Positions 21,001 through 33,335 of a stretch of 37,528 nucleotides of DNA are shown here, in pieces (the first letter of the stretch is position 1; each line of letters begins with the position of its first letter). Location: NCBI GenBank assembly GCA_037176905.1, contig JBBBWG010000537.1, forward strand, positions 1 through 37,528. Direction: 5' to 3'. The notes under the pieces were generated by a model. The model saw only the letters and a list, made by a program, of their open reading frames with translations, made no database searches and was not told the DNA's origin. This DNA is from Azolla pinnata. Its lineage: Eukaryota > Streptophyta > Polypodiopsida > Salviniales > Salviniaceae. Both the position numbers and the translations under genes were made by a program.

Positions 21001-23068
21001 CCCTTCGATTCTAATATATGTAAATTTTTCTGAGCTTTCCCTTTTCTCACCTTTCCCTTTGCTTAGAAAGTTTTCAACCTAGTTTCTATCACAAAAGCTA
21101 AAAACACTTGTTTGAGTTTGCACATAGGGAGTGTACTGAACATCATATAATGAAGGTGGCTATCATCTTTCATCATTGGACCCAACCATCTAAATGAAAA
21201 TTTCCATCACTGATTAGACGGAATTTCTTGTGACACACATTCAGGTGGGAAAGCAAATTTATGCACATGACCTTTGATGGTGAGCCTACAGCAGATTCAG
21301 AATTACACAGCAAGTTGGACCATACGATTCGTGAAGAGCTTGAAGGGCTTGTAAGTGCTATGTTTTTTGGTACCTGCATGGGGGATCTCACAAACTGTAT
21401 TTCTGTGTTCTCTCTTTATGTGGCACTTTGTGAAAAAATCTTGGAAACATTTTGCTTGATTCCTCATGTTCAGGGAATCTTGAAGACATTTAACGTTTCA
21501 GATCCAGAAACAGGAAAACAAGAGAGATTTCTTGCATACATGGTTCCGAAAGTAGAAGAGGTATTTCTTAGCCAGTCCAGTTTTATTACTGGTTTTGAAT
21601 TTTGAATTTTTAGTTGTTTTTGTATCAGAAGGATCATAAATACTTGAAGTTTTTTAGTTCTTTTCTGATTTCCAGATCTGATTGTTGCATAAAGGTGTAT
21701 GAAATGGTTTCATATTGTAATTTATGTTAACTATACTTTTCTCTGTTTTTTGCAGCTTAATTCTGATACGTATGAAGAAATGACATACTCATGGGTTAGA
21801 GAATATCACTCCGAAGTACAATTTATAAATTATCTTGACATACCATCGTCAGAGTCGCTTTTTGTGGCTCTAACAAGTTGATCATTCTCATGCTTTTAGG
21901 CAAGGCCGGAAGAAACACAAAATTTTTCAACATATGTCTTTGCCCTTGGTGATGGGGTAGCACGATATCTGGTAAAACACTGCATGCATTACTCCACAGA
22001 ACTTTGTTGTTCACATGCTTCTGCCTAAATTGTCTAGCAAAAGTATCTTGGTTCAAGTGAAAAAGCGTGTAGCCCATGGACAGTTTTTAGAATATTATGA
22101 TCTGTAATAGGCAGCTTTATGTGGATGTTGCTGAAGCAATGAGGTCCACATAAACACACTAGTCAAGAATACAAGTGAAAAACTCACAAGCACGGTAGCT
22201 CTGTTACTAGTGGAAAGTAACAATTTAAAGGTTATTAATATCTCATTTTCACACTCTTGCAGCCTCTGAGACAGAGGATTTCTCTCCAAAAGAAAAAGTC
22301 AAAAGAGCGGTCTAAAGAGGAGGGTGACAATGCATTTGCCATTCCCTCAAGGGTGACAGTAAGGCGAGAAGAAGTCGAACAAGAAGATGAAGAGGCAGCT
22401 GCTCGCAGGCTTGCTTCATCCACCAATGTGGGTATTATTACTATAGTCCATCTATTCATGACGAAGTAAGAACACAAGAAAATATTAAATAAGTACATTG
22501 ATATATTCTCCACAATGAAGACATAAGAACAGAACAACCAAGAATTTTTTGCCTAGAAAAGAAAGTAAACGAATAAATGAGCAACAAATTATTATCTCAG
22601 AAGGAAAAGAGATTGCTATCTCTCTCTGACCAAGAGATTCACCTGCTCTCCCTTGTTTATTGAAATTAGGTGTGTGTGGCCGTTGTAGAGGTAATATGTT
22701 TCATAGGAATGGATTGATTTCACTTCTCCCTTTCTCTTTCACATGCACACACAAATTCCTCTTCCATCGCGCCGTTCATTACTAAATTTGTTGAATATCG
22801 AAAGTTGCTACTCACTTCCAGATTTAACTTGTGACAACGTTTATTTGTTGTTCCACATTTAACATGCGACAACATTTATTCATTGGTCTCTTAGGTCAAA
22901 AGCAAAAATATAATTTATCTATTTTTCTTCTAGGAAAGCCGAAACAACTGTGGGCCAAAACGGCGACAATCTGATGGTGGGGGATTTTCGGCACCATCAA
23001 AACGTGGAGCACCATCAAAGAAAAGGGCTTTGAGTGATGACGATGATGCTTCTTACATTAGTTCGTGA
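18098..23068 (+). CDS. ELF7: PAF1 complex subunit Paf1 (ELF7/VIP2-like), twelve coding exons
   Basis: Coding exons: 18098-19149, 19993-20061, 20146-20253, 20378-20558, 20646-20725, 20828-20947, 21245-21350, 21474-21560, 21756-21815, 21900-21971, 22263-22427 and 22934-23068; 2235 bases, 744 residues, all GT-AG. Paf1 is the core of the Paf1 complex, which travels with RNA polymerase II and promotes H2B ubiquitination and H3K4/K36 methylation; in Arabidopsis it is needed for FLC expression. The first 250 residues are low-complexity Pro/Ser/Tyr/Gln. The conserved domain starts with RPSTFVCKIKFRNELPDP and includes DTDLGIPLDLLDISVY, WLVKTQYISP, HMTFDGEPTADSE, YEEMTYSWVREYH and SRVTVRRE. The C-terminus is basic then acidic (ALSDDDDASYISS). 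The exon 9 donor (SE|GTACAA) is weaker than the others and could shift slightly. In-frame extensions into introns exist but are not used here. Confidence 0.93.
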
Positions 23069-24455
23069 AACATAGATTTTGTGCATGAGCAGGTGACCTG
23101 TCTTTTCCTTCTTTTCCAATTCAAAGATGTGGATATTTCCTATTTCCATGTAATGTGGTTTTAAACTATTCCAGCATTAGGATAACTTGAGCAGTACATT
23201 GTAAATATGCTAGTGAATGTTGATTAGTGCATTTCAGATATACCTCAATCTTATGGGTGATGTATTGTGATTTGGATTAGGATGGCCTATTGTTTCAGAC
23301 AAATTTGGAGGTTGTATGACAAAAGGTATAATGCAGACAGACAGTCAATCAGTCCTGCTCTCAAATTTATGCTATTATTGCATCTTTACTTATTTGAGAC
23401 TTCCATTTTGCAGATGTTAGGGTGTGCCCATGAGCGAAATCATTCTCTTTGAAAGAGGACATGGGAGAGAATTTGTATTAATTACATTAACTGAGGCTTA
23501 CATCCAAATCAAAACATGGTTGGTTGTTTTGAGTGAACTGGGGGCTCGGAGATAAAGGTGGCGGATGAGATGATGCAACACAGAATCTGCAATATATAAG
23601 ATATATATCTATCTGTATATTGGTCTTTTGGCAAGTCTCAAATGTGTGCTTGACAATTCTTAAAAGAATATGCCATCTTCCCTCCACTAATATGGGGCTA
23701 TATGAGATTTTGTTCCCTTATGCAAAAATCCTATATATATAGTAGCTCCTGCACATTCTACTTTGTTACCTGTTACTACATTCAGGAAATTTATGAAAGA
23801 TATGACACAGCTAATTTTTTTGTTGTCCATAGAGGCCGAGTTTGTCCATAGAGGTAGAATTATGTGGCCGTACTGCTTACTCTTTAGCTCATTAGAATTA
23901 TGTCTTGGCAAGGCTAAACATATTGCCATTTTAATCCTTTGGGATGATTAAGGTCAGTTGAGTTCATTGGACATTTTGTACATTTGATACTGTATTGCAA
24001 AAAGTATGGTATGCCAGCAATTGAAAGGGGGAATTTTAGCCATTGGTATGACTCAGTGATGTGATTTAGTTATCAATTTGAGGGTTTGATTCAATCAACC
24101 TTGCTCTATGGAGTTGTCAACATTTGGCCTTCTATCTGCTTTCTGAAATTGCCAAAATTGTTATGGTTCACACCATGGACTGGTTTATGATGTAAACGCA
24201 ACTCATTGTAAGTAACGAAGTGAACATATTTATTCATGAAGCCAAATGGATAGATAGCCAACCATGGGATCGTTGGTCCTCATCATAGATCTATACAACA
24301 TAGGAAACTAGTACACAATCGGACTTTTACACGAATGGGGAAAAAACTTACATACATGACTGCTGGTACGGGCTTCTATTTTGGCACCTGATGAGTGAGT
24401 AGAAAGCACAACTGATGTTAGTGTCACATGCATACATAATGAGCCAAACCAGGAG
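23069..24455. other. Tail-to-tail interval between PAF1 and the Sec14-like gene
   Basis: AT-rich DNA that should hold two 3' untranslated regions. Short open frames (for example 23763-23951 on plus) show no domain. A TATATATA run is near 23730-23740. No repeat or gene can be supported. Confidence 0.55.
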
Positions 24456-27400
24456 CTAATCTTCCAAGGAAGGCAATATTGATACCCTAGAGCTACTACC
24501 GCCGCCATACTCGTCGTCCGACAACTGAACAAGAGCCGATTGGATGACTTTTACTTTTTGCTCCGGCTCTGGTACTTCCACATGGAACGATTTTTGCGGC
24601 TGTGGCCCTACGCACTTTGACATCGAGTTTTGCTTCATGTAGTTCCATAATGTCATGTGGAAAGCATGCCTTGGTGAGTAGCAGTCAACTGAATCTGAGT
24701 CTACCCTTGACGATAACCTTTTCTTGCAAAAATGTGGCAATACACTGTAGTCCATGATCTGCAGACGAGAACACTTTTGGTTCAAAACTCTAATTTTGCA
24801 GAGAATTTCTATAAAATATGTCCCCTCTAGAAACAAGCATAAAATCTTTGAGTTGCAAGGATGAAGTGTTTGTTTTCCTTCTAATCACATCTACCCGGAG
24901 CCAGATCAATTCATTCATTCATTTATTCATTCATACATGCCTTGAGAAGTTCATCTTTGCCGCATCCTTGTAGGACTTGCACTTTACGCCTGGTCCTCTC
25001 GTGCAACAACGGTTTCACGGCCTTTTTTGGAGGGTACAAAGAAACAGGACATAAGAAGTCAGGAGTGTTTAGTGTAAGAAAATTTTCAGTCACTTTGTGA
25101 CAAAGTTTGTTTTTCTGGCAATTATTGCATTAAATCACGTACTGCAACCATAATAGTTTTGTAACCTCTTTCCAAACCAACAATAATGGAAGAAAACTAA
25201 CATTTGTTTTGAATAAACCATAGTCCAAATTTTTTGTTTTTATTTTCTATTTCTTTGTTCATAACATCAACCATGTTGGCATGTTTGACTGCTACCTAAA
25301 GAAATAAAGAGATGTGCTGTTTTTTTTAGCTTAGCAAGCAGACCTTCCAGCACGTTGAAAAGATGTAAGGTGCATTAACAATGTAGTACGTCTCTGTCTT
25401 CTCCGGATAATTTAGATCATCGATTGTTGCGATAGCAGTTACAACCTGCCAGAAAAAAGAAAAAGAAAGAAAACAATTCTTATCACCATCCAATATATCA
25501 CAATTTCACTTCATGAGAATGCTAAGATGAAATTACTGACCTTTACTTGATTGAGTGCTGATAACTTGAGATTAGACATGTCGAGTATCTTTATCCCTTT
25601 TCCCACATAGCGTCCCATTTTCCTAGTGGCCTCCAGCTGAAACACAGAATCAAAGAAGTCCATAATCGCCTTTCTTTGCCAGAAAATTGTTCAAAACTGT
25701 GATTTAACAGTTTAAGCTTTGAGGCCGTGTTAAGGCAGTTAAGTGGAATAACGGTTCAAACTGTTTGGATTATTTTGGTTCTGTCCTTTCATGGTTTGGT
25801 TCAGTTCAGATTAAGTTCTGACGGTTCATTTTAACATGCGTGGTTTGAGCCAAACCAAACCAAACTAAACATTTTCCATTCCTATTTCAGTCTAATTAGT
25901 TTAATAATGGACTCTATTTCAGTCTAATGAGTTTTAGATGACAAATTGTCAACAAGCACCAACAGTTGAATGGAGAAGGTGTGTTCGGTTGGGCCTGAAG
26001 GCTCTATGAGACACTATAATAGAAAGACTTAGTCGATTCCAATGTAAGTTGGGAGATTGAGATAACAGGAAGAATAAGCCAATATGGTTGAACATTGTGA
26101 AAGGTCCTCAAAAATGTTATGAACATGATAGCACCACCTGGTTCATGGTGCCATTTTTTCTCAATAACTTTGTGTTTTGATTTTCATTTACTGCCTTATC
26201 ATTACCAAACTTCAAAGATATGCTTTTCATTTCATTTACAAGTGGATCTTCATCAAGGCCTAAAGCTTTGCTTTGCTTTTCATTTACAAGCTCATGTTAA
26301 AATCAAGGCCGGGAGCTTCATCAAGCTCTGGAGCTTTGCTTTACTTATTATTTTTCAAGATGAGGTAATGATCGTCGTTTTACACCAATAGGATGTAAAG
26401 CTTTTTAAGTATAGCATTACAAAGGTGACAAAGATTTGAAGTTTTTGACTGGGGACCAAAGAAATATGGGTTTGACCTTTTCTTCCTTGAGAAAGAAAGA
26501 AGACAGGACTTTGACTTGTTTGCTATGAAATAAAGTTATTTGATTGTTTGGAAACTTTGGTGTGGAACTTAATTCAATTGTGACATTTGAGAACTTTTGT
26601 CGAGCTTAGAAAGCTTAAGAGGTCTACACATGTATATTGCACATGTATACACATGTAACTACACATGTATATCGCACTTGCCAATTATACAAAACTAAAT
26701 ACGACATTTACAAATTTACCAAGTGCATAATTAAATTCGTGAGGATGCACTTTTCTTCCCTCAAATTCCTGTTTCTAGTGCATAAACAAGTTACCAATCA
26801 TGAAAGAAACCAAAAAGTTCGCCGAAAATGTATGCGATGCTTCCATTGAAATTATGAACCTATATATTCACATCAGGATCTTCAGTCTTGACTGACCATA
26901 TTGATCAATCCATGCGATTAGATTGATAAAGGATACATAGTCAAAAAGGCAGTGGGAGATTAAGGATTAAGGGTTTTCCTCATTAACTGCACTTTAGGAT
27001 AACTTTGTCTCTTTGATGTTCATGTTTAAGAATTCTGAAACTCTAATCCTAAGAACATATCGATGCCAGAGGGATGGTTAAATTTGCATTACTCTATATC
27101 TATTTGAATCCATTGTACTGTTGTTTTAAAGGAGAAGGGGTTACCCTGTACCAGCAGGACTCGATCCCGGTACTCATTTATCTGAATGTGTGATTGTACA
27201 TATTTATCCACCTGTGCAAACGATTGAAATAAAACAATGATTACAAGGCATTGCATAAAAGGTTTATGATCTGAAAGCACCCTTAACATATTTTCATGAC
27301 CCAAACCAATAGAAAAGATGAGAGAAGATTTTCTGGACTCACAGGTGCTTTGTCGAGCCCACTTGATCCCACCCCAATAGCAAACACAGGACGACCCTAT

Positions 27401-29662
27401 TGGGGGAAAAAAAATCAAAGGATTAATATAGAATAAATTGGCAATTTCCTTGGGAAGCTATCAGTATCCTCATTCTTATGCTTTCACCATTATGGGAACA
27501 AGAAACACATGTCACTCTCAATAAGCCCTTAAATGCTTCGATTGGCAAGCCCAAGCCATAGTACCAAATTGAAACAAGACTGATATATACTTAGTCAAGA
27601 GATCACTTCATAAACAAATCATAGAAATTATTTCTCATAGTATGCTAGACATAAAAATGTTTAAAAAAGTTTGTCATTTGGTATGGTTCACTAAATTTTT
27701 CTTTACAAACTCAGGATTTAATATTTAAAAAAATCTTCATTGATACGACTTAAAAAAAATTTTGAACAAATACAATCTAAGCTAAGTTCTCACATTTTTT
27801 AGACTAGTCAGAAAAGCAATAGATTAGTTAAACTTATGAGATTCACCTGCTTGCATGTCCCTGTCATCCCAATGAGTTGAGACTCTCGAATTGCATCATT
27901 CAGCTCTTTCGGCAAGATCGGTTTCTGAAACATCTAACAAGCTTACTAAATTCCCTCCACTTCATAGTAATCGAAAACTCTCGCCAACATAATAATGGAA
28001 ACCCATTTTCCTCTAATGATTGTATCACTAATCCAGTGTGTATTCCAATAGGATCTGGATGCATAATTTATCAAAGGGACCATAAAATTCTCACAAAAAC
28101 TTCTATTCAAGAGAACGATCATGTGACAGGTCACGGAAATGAATTGACCTGAAAGCCATTAATCCTATGGACTTCGGATCTAATTCTTAGTATACCTATA
28201 TAGTATGATATTTTCAGTGGCTGAGACAGAACCGGCTATCACTAAGATGTGGTTAGCCATTGATCCTCGCAAAGGAATTCTATATATAGATATATATACA
28301 TATACATATGAGCATTAGAGTGCATTCAGGGTACGCCTCATTTCACTCACTGAGTTATATTTGCATCCCCAGTCCCTCCCTTACGAGCACAATACCTAAG
28401 GTTTGATCAGTTCAGTAAAATTCTTTTTTCTGCATAACATCTGTAGTTCTTCATTTGAGTACTCTAGCTGTGCCAGGTATCTGGCTGTGTGGAACCCCCT
28501 TGTTCCGAGTGGTCCTTGACAACAGTATATTCATGTGTTGGATGAATGATATGCATATGTTGAATGAATCTGAAGTTAATCTAAGAAACATTACTAATCC
28601 TTTTGGTAGTCTGATGTGTGATCAAATCAAAGGCTTTGAGCAAAGCTTACCGAAAGGATGTCATCAACCTCATTCTTCACTCTCCATCTAAGGCAATCCA
28701 TCAGCTGTTTAAAAAAGAGATAATATATTCATGCATAGATATAAGCATATACATGTATAGATAATATAAGTATATGAACAATAGAAATTTGCGAGATTAG
28801 TTGGCCAAGGCCTGAGATTTAGGGTTTGTCGGAGTAAACTTTTAAGAAGCTACTTTTCTGTTACCATATCAAACGCCCTTGAAACATCGCCATCTCTAGC
28901 CTTTAAGAAGCGTGCCACGTTTGCATCAGGGAAACCTTGATGTAGATTCTGACGTAAATTCAGAAGGCACATCGTTTAGGTTTTGTTACAGCTTACAGAA
29001 TAGATGCGTATATTCATACACATACAATTTTGTCAGGTTTTGGATCATAATATTACAGCTTTCTGACTAGATGCATATGTACGTACGTACGTATAAATGG
29101 TCAAGATTTCATCGTACAGGGTTAGGCTCTGGATCGCAAAATTAGAGCTTTCAGAAGAGTTGCAGACATACAAACGTATATAATCGTCAAGATTATTTTA
29201 CAAACTGCAAGATTCTAGACCACAATGTTGGAGATTTCAGCATGTAGAGATAAATATATCCAGGCACCCACAGGTGAATCGACAGCCACACGTGCATATA
29301 TTGTGCGTGTGAGTGAGAGTGTGTGTGCGTGCGTGTTGAGAAGATAAAGGTTTACATGCGAACAGAACATAGCACGAATATACATAGCTCGAAATTTCTC
29401 ACCTTGAAAGTGATTTGAAGCTCAATGTCGTCCGCAATGGCTGCAAATCAAGACAGTAAATCAGGAAACCATTGGAGCCATTTCCTCCTTTCTTTATACA
29501 TCCACATTTCAAACGATTCATTCGTTCAATTGACACAAACATTCATGTATTTGCTCCTTCATTGGACCGTATCCTAATGCATGGATTCGGGATCCATTCA
29601 CAGCAGGATACCTGACCTTCTTCTATGCGCTTCCGGAGGGCTCCGACTGAATCGGAAGACAT
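24456..29662 (-). CDS. Sec14-like phosphatidylinositol transfer protein (CRAL-TRIO), eleven exons
   Basis: Exons in order: 29662-29617, 29440-29403, 28948-28865, 28704-28651, 27924-27847, 27396-27343, 27211-27152, 25636-25541, 25445-25344, 25021-24941 and 24758-24456; 996 bases, 331 residues. The order of blocks follows plant Sec14-like proteins: NLHQGFPDANVARFLKARDG (CRAL-TRIO N-terminal), LMDCLRWRVKNEVDDILS, GRPVFAIGVGSSG, YVQSHIQINEYRDRV, MGRYVGKGIKILDMSNLKLS, DDLNYPEKTETYYIVNAPYI, RTRRKVQVLQGCGKDELLK and MDYSVLPHFCKK. The C-terminal exon carries HAFHMTLWNYMKQ and FHVEVPEPEQKVK, as in relatives. Expected role: phospholipid binding and exchange in the cytosol. All introns are GT-AG except the last, which has a GC donor. 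The first exon (15 codons) is set by phase: GAAGAAG|GTCAGG joined to CC gives Glu-Glu-Ala. Confidence 0.92.
25637..27151 (-). other. Large intron of the Sec14-like gene
   Basis: At 1515 bases the largest intron in the gene. It contains a GGTTTGGTTCAGTT / AACCAAACCAAACTAAAC patch near 25790-25870, a loose duplication of TTTTCATTTACAAG with GGAGCTTTGCTT at about 26220-26345, and ACATGTATA words near 26628-26670. These may be old insertions; none is classifiable. Confidence 0.5.
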
Positions 29663-29774
29663 GGGGACTGCCGTTGATTGCTCTTATCTGCTTCGGGAAC
29701 AACAGGAGCGAGAGTATATACCATCAATCGAAACGGAGCAAAAGGACAGTAGGTTTGAGGGATACGGGGACGGG

Positions 29775-29799
29775 TTAGGGTTAGGGTTAGGGTTAGGGA
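29775..29799 (-). repeat. Short CCCTAA array upstream of the Sec14-like gene
   Basis: Four TTAGGG units on the plus strand, that is CCCTAA on the gene's strand, about 115 bases upstream of its ATG. Probably in the 5' leader or core promoter. Confidence 0.85.
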
Positions 29800-29924
29800 T
29801 CGGGGGAAACAGCGGCCTGCGCCTCAGAGCAATGGCGATGGCGATGAAGGTCAAACTTTGAAAATCGATGAACAAAAATACACATTCAAATTACTAGCAG
29901 TCAGAATAACAATAATAACAATAA

Positions 29925-29956
<32 letters not shown>

Positions 29957-30365
29957 GGGAGAATTATAGACCAAATAACTCCTAACAAAATTATAAATTA
30001 CATTTTAACGTCAACTAAGATGAGATTACAAATTAGCGCTTAATCTTACTACCATTATTTCCTAATTGGTGTTCGTGCTAATTAAGTCATAATCTTGATC
30101 ACCCTCGATGTAAATTAGGCCTGATGCAAATTATTGATGATTATGCAATGTAGGTGGAGCATTCTCGAAAGAAGTCGTTTCATTTATCGATTGGCCTCTG
30201 ATTTGGATGGACCGTGATTTTCGCGATCGAGACTATGATTTGATTAGCGCGAGTGCGGATTCGAAAATAGCAGTAGTAAGGCTATGCGTTAATTTGTAAT
30301 TTCTAACTTTTGTAAGTGTTAAAATGTAATTTATAATTTTATTAGCCGTTTTTTGTATTTCTATC
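29957..30365. mobile_element. MITE-like inverted-repeat element
   Basis: The left end GGGAGAATTATAGACCAAAT and the following AAAATTATAAATTACATTTTAAC match the reverse complement of the right end (AATAAAATTATAAATTACATTTTAAC) over about 80 bases. About 240 bases lie between. The terminal sequence also resembles the opening of the repeat at 5764. It has no coding capacity. It is bordered by TTA microsatellite on the left, so target-site duplications cannot be judged. Assigning a DNA transposon superfamily is not possible from this alone. Confidence 0.6.
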
Positions 30366-30374
30366 TTATTAATA

Positions 30375-30453
30375 TTACTACTACTACTACTACTACGATT
30401 ATTGTTTATGATGATGATGATGATGATCATCATCATCATCATCATTGTTATTA

Positions 30454-30494
<41 letters not shown>

Positions 30495-30548
30495 GTGACT
30501 ATTCTGATTATTGTTACTATTATTGTTGTGATTATTATTATTATTGTG
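30375..30548. repeat. Compound TAC/ATG/ATC/TTA microsatellite
   Basis: Successive runs of TAC, GATGAT, ATCATC and TTATTA. Poly-Ile, poly-Met and poly-Asn frames here are artefacts. A matching TTA run lies at about 29927-29955 on the other side of the MITE-like element. Confidence 0.95.
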
Positions 30549-31240
30549 AAGATAATTTGGTTGCTTGCAATGCAGTCCATGACTTGGTTTCACACCTGTT
30601 GGCCCACTGTCTCTGCCCTTTTGCCCGAAACCCCTTCTGTTGGCCCGACTCGATCGATCATTTTGCCGAGCCAAGATCCTGATCTACAGAAGAATTGGTG
30701 CCAGTATATTCCCTTTGATCCCGATGCTCGACGATCCATTCAACGCATGCATGTTCCAATTTGCAGGTACGATTCAGCTCTCGTGATATGATCGACAAGA
30801 GCCAGACACACATTGGATCCGGCGACCTAGCCCATTGGATTGGGGGGAAGGGGGGTGGTGTTTCCCACTGCTGTTCGTCCACACCGAGCATCATCGCTGA
30901 CGCTCTCATCCCCGCTTTCAATCCTGCTCGTCAAAGCAGTGATTCCGCATTTCCCGGTCGTTCGTTTTTTTGCGACCATCGTCATCGGGTTCACACTGTC
31001 GCGTTCTTGTCCCATCCGCCCGTTGTCGAGAACGCCACGCGGTGGAAATGGACTTGTGCGCGTTCCGATCCAGGCCCGGAAAGCGGCATTCTCGTGAGCT
31101 TTTCTTTCCGCGGGTCTATCGGCACAAAAAAATAGTTTGCCTCGGCGGCGGCGAAGAAGGGCGTGTATGTTCCTAAAGTTTGAGAAGAACCCAACATCAC
31201 AAGACTTGTTCTTGTAATTTCTCATGGTGTATATTCTTAT
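30549..31240. other. Unclassified intergenic sequence
   Basis: GC-richer than its flanks, with overlapping open frames on both strands (for example 30827-31276 minus). None has a recognisable domain. A frame at about 30620-30765 ends at TTTGCAG|GTACGA and could be an exon, but I cannot join it to anything. Confidence 0.4.
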
Positions 31241-31370
31241 CAGTAATAGAGAAGGATTTTCTTTTGGAAGAAGCATCTACATGTCACTAATAGAGAAGGA
31301 TCTCTTTTGAAGAAGCACACTTATAGAGAGGATCTCTTTTCAAAGAAGCATCTACATGTCATGCATCTGC
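31241..31370. repeat. Three tandem ~42-bp units
   Basis: Units built of TAATAGAGAAGGAT(C/T)TTCTTTTG(G)AAGAAGCA, with CATCTACATGTCA in the first and third. The middle unit is shorter. Non-coding. Confidence 0.8.
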
Positions 31371-32746
31371 AAACATGCACCGGTCACAAGACATGTACGT
31401 TTGCTAAAAAAACGCGTATCTTATAAACAAAATACGTTTTAGAATATTGGGACGTATTCTACGCGTATCTGATGCTTTGGAACTGTCGATTTTTTTCGTC
31501 AATTTTTAAAATATCAAAAATACCGTTATATTAACTTAGATTAAAATTTAGATTGTCTATAATTCAAGACTTTATAAATTTACTGATACCGAGAAATGAA
31601 ACATGACAAATTTTAGTGATATGTGGGTATAATTTATTATAAATTTGTATAATTAGTTAACATAATTTACGTATTCAACCCATTTGCTATCTATTCAACC
31701 CGTTTTCTTCATATTCTACATCTTCTACATTGCGATACAGTGACATAAGATATACAATTGGTAAGGATCAAGCTTCCAACCAACCGAATGTCAAGAAAAG
31801 ACAAACCACTGGTATGTCCATCAATTGCAAGGAAGAACTATTTGTTGCAGTACTAGTTACATAGGCATATTGGATCGAGCCCAAAAGAAGCTGGATTTCG
31901 GAAGATCGGGGCATGCCGCCCGCATCTTTTCTGTAGCATGAGCTCAGTCGATTACAGATTCATGATCAGAATTCGGCCCGTGCCTTTGCTTTTCGAAGGG
32001 CCTGGCTCACACCGATCCACCATCACCAGCACGAGCTCGGAAAACAAGCAAAAGGATCGGCTGAAGAAGGTGGTGGTGGTGCGGGGGTTCGATCCACAGT
32101 GTATAAGAAGGTGTTCCCCCGGGGTTCGATGCTGGAGGCTTGATGAGAACAAGCTTTTACACGGAGACTCTCGGGCTCGGAGGCCGCGGAGACATCCGTA
32201 CCGTGGACAAGACCCGCGTACTTGCCGACGATGACAAGATTCTCCGCCCCTGCGCGAGCCAGCCGGCTTTCCGAGAGAGAGAGCCTCGGAGGGCAGAATC
32301 TTTGGTCGGATCGAAAGGTCAATCATTCCTGTCTTCTTCGGTCCGCAGGAGGGGCATGAATGGCTCTACGGTGCCCCTGGCGCAGCAGAGAGAGAATATA
32401 TCAGGAAAAGAAGCCGTTATCGACACGCTACCCTCCTCGAACCGAAACCGCGGCTTCGGTTCCAAGCAAGGAACCAAGCCGGTTGGTTGCCCGAGAATCG
32501 GATCGGGAGCAAAGGACTCGGCCGGACAAGACGACACACACAGCGCGGCGCGATCGGGGTACGAAACGGCTCTCTAGTGGGCTCTTCTCGACATGGACAC
32601 AGGCACGCGATCGCGATTCGGGAAGCAAGCCAGGGAGCGTATGCCGATGTCTCGATGATGCTAATGCTGAGGCTGATTATGCTGATGACGATGATCATCA
32701 TAATCATTATCGTTGAAGCTAAGCACCGTCTGATTAGCTTCCCTGG
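31371..32746. other. Downstream flank of the EPFL gene, nothing classified
   Basis: An AT-rich half (to about 31850) is followed by a GC-richer half with open frames on both strands (such as 32140-32577 plus). No known domain is evident. Two GGTTCGAT words at about 32087 and 32120 resemble tRNA B boxes, but no cloverleaf can be folded around them. Confidence 0.45.
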
Positions 32747-33301
32747 CTAGGGCATGTAGAGCTTGCCGCCGCACTTGCATCGCCAGGCTTCGGGGTAGTA
32801 CTCGGAAGCGTTGGGCGTGCTGCGGCGGCGCACGGGCACGCGCACGGCCATGCACGGCCGGCAGCTCCCGCACCTCGAGATGCACTGCGGCGGCCTCGAG
32901 CCGGGCCCTGTCGAGGCCGCCGCCGAGCTATAATATGATAATCTTCTTCCACCCTTAGACCTTAGACCGCTAGCACTAGTCCTTGTACTAGAGCTAGATC
33001 TAGCTAATGTGCCCGCACTAGTGAGCCTTGATCCAGAGCTAGAACTAGCTAATGTGCTAATACTCCTACCGCCGCCGCCGCCGCCGCCTCCTCCTCCGCT
33101 AGAACTAGCGCCTCCAATGCCGCTGCCACTGATTCTTCTTCCCCTGAATCTGCCTCTACAGTTACTAATTGTAGCCACAGCGGTAGTTGTCGTCGCGATC
33201 GACGTTAATGACGGCGCTTTACTGTATGGATTAGGGCGCCGCCGCCCGAACAATATGCCCACCACCGCCTTTAATCACATTGTTAAGATGGATTAACCCC
33301 C

Positions 33302-33335
<34 letters not shown>

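Noticed and set aside
32080-32140. Possible tRNA or SINE promoter (two GGTTCGAT words)
   Set aside because: No A box at the right distance and no cloverleaf pairing can be drawn around either word.
32140-32577. Possible organelle-derived insertion or gene
   Set aside because: The base composition differs from its flanks, but I could not match the frames to any mitochondrial or chloroplast gene from memory.
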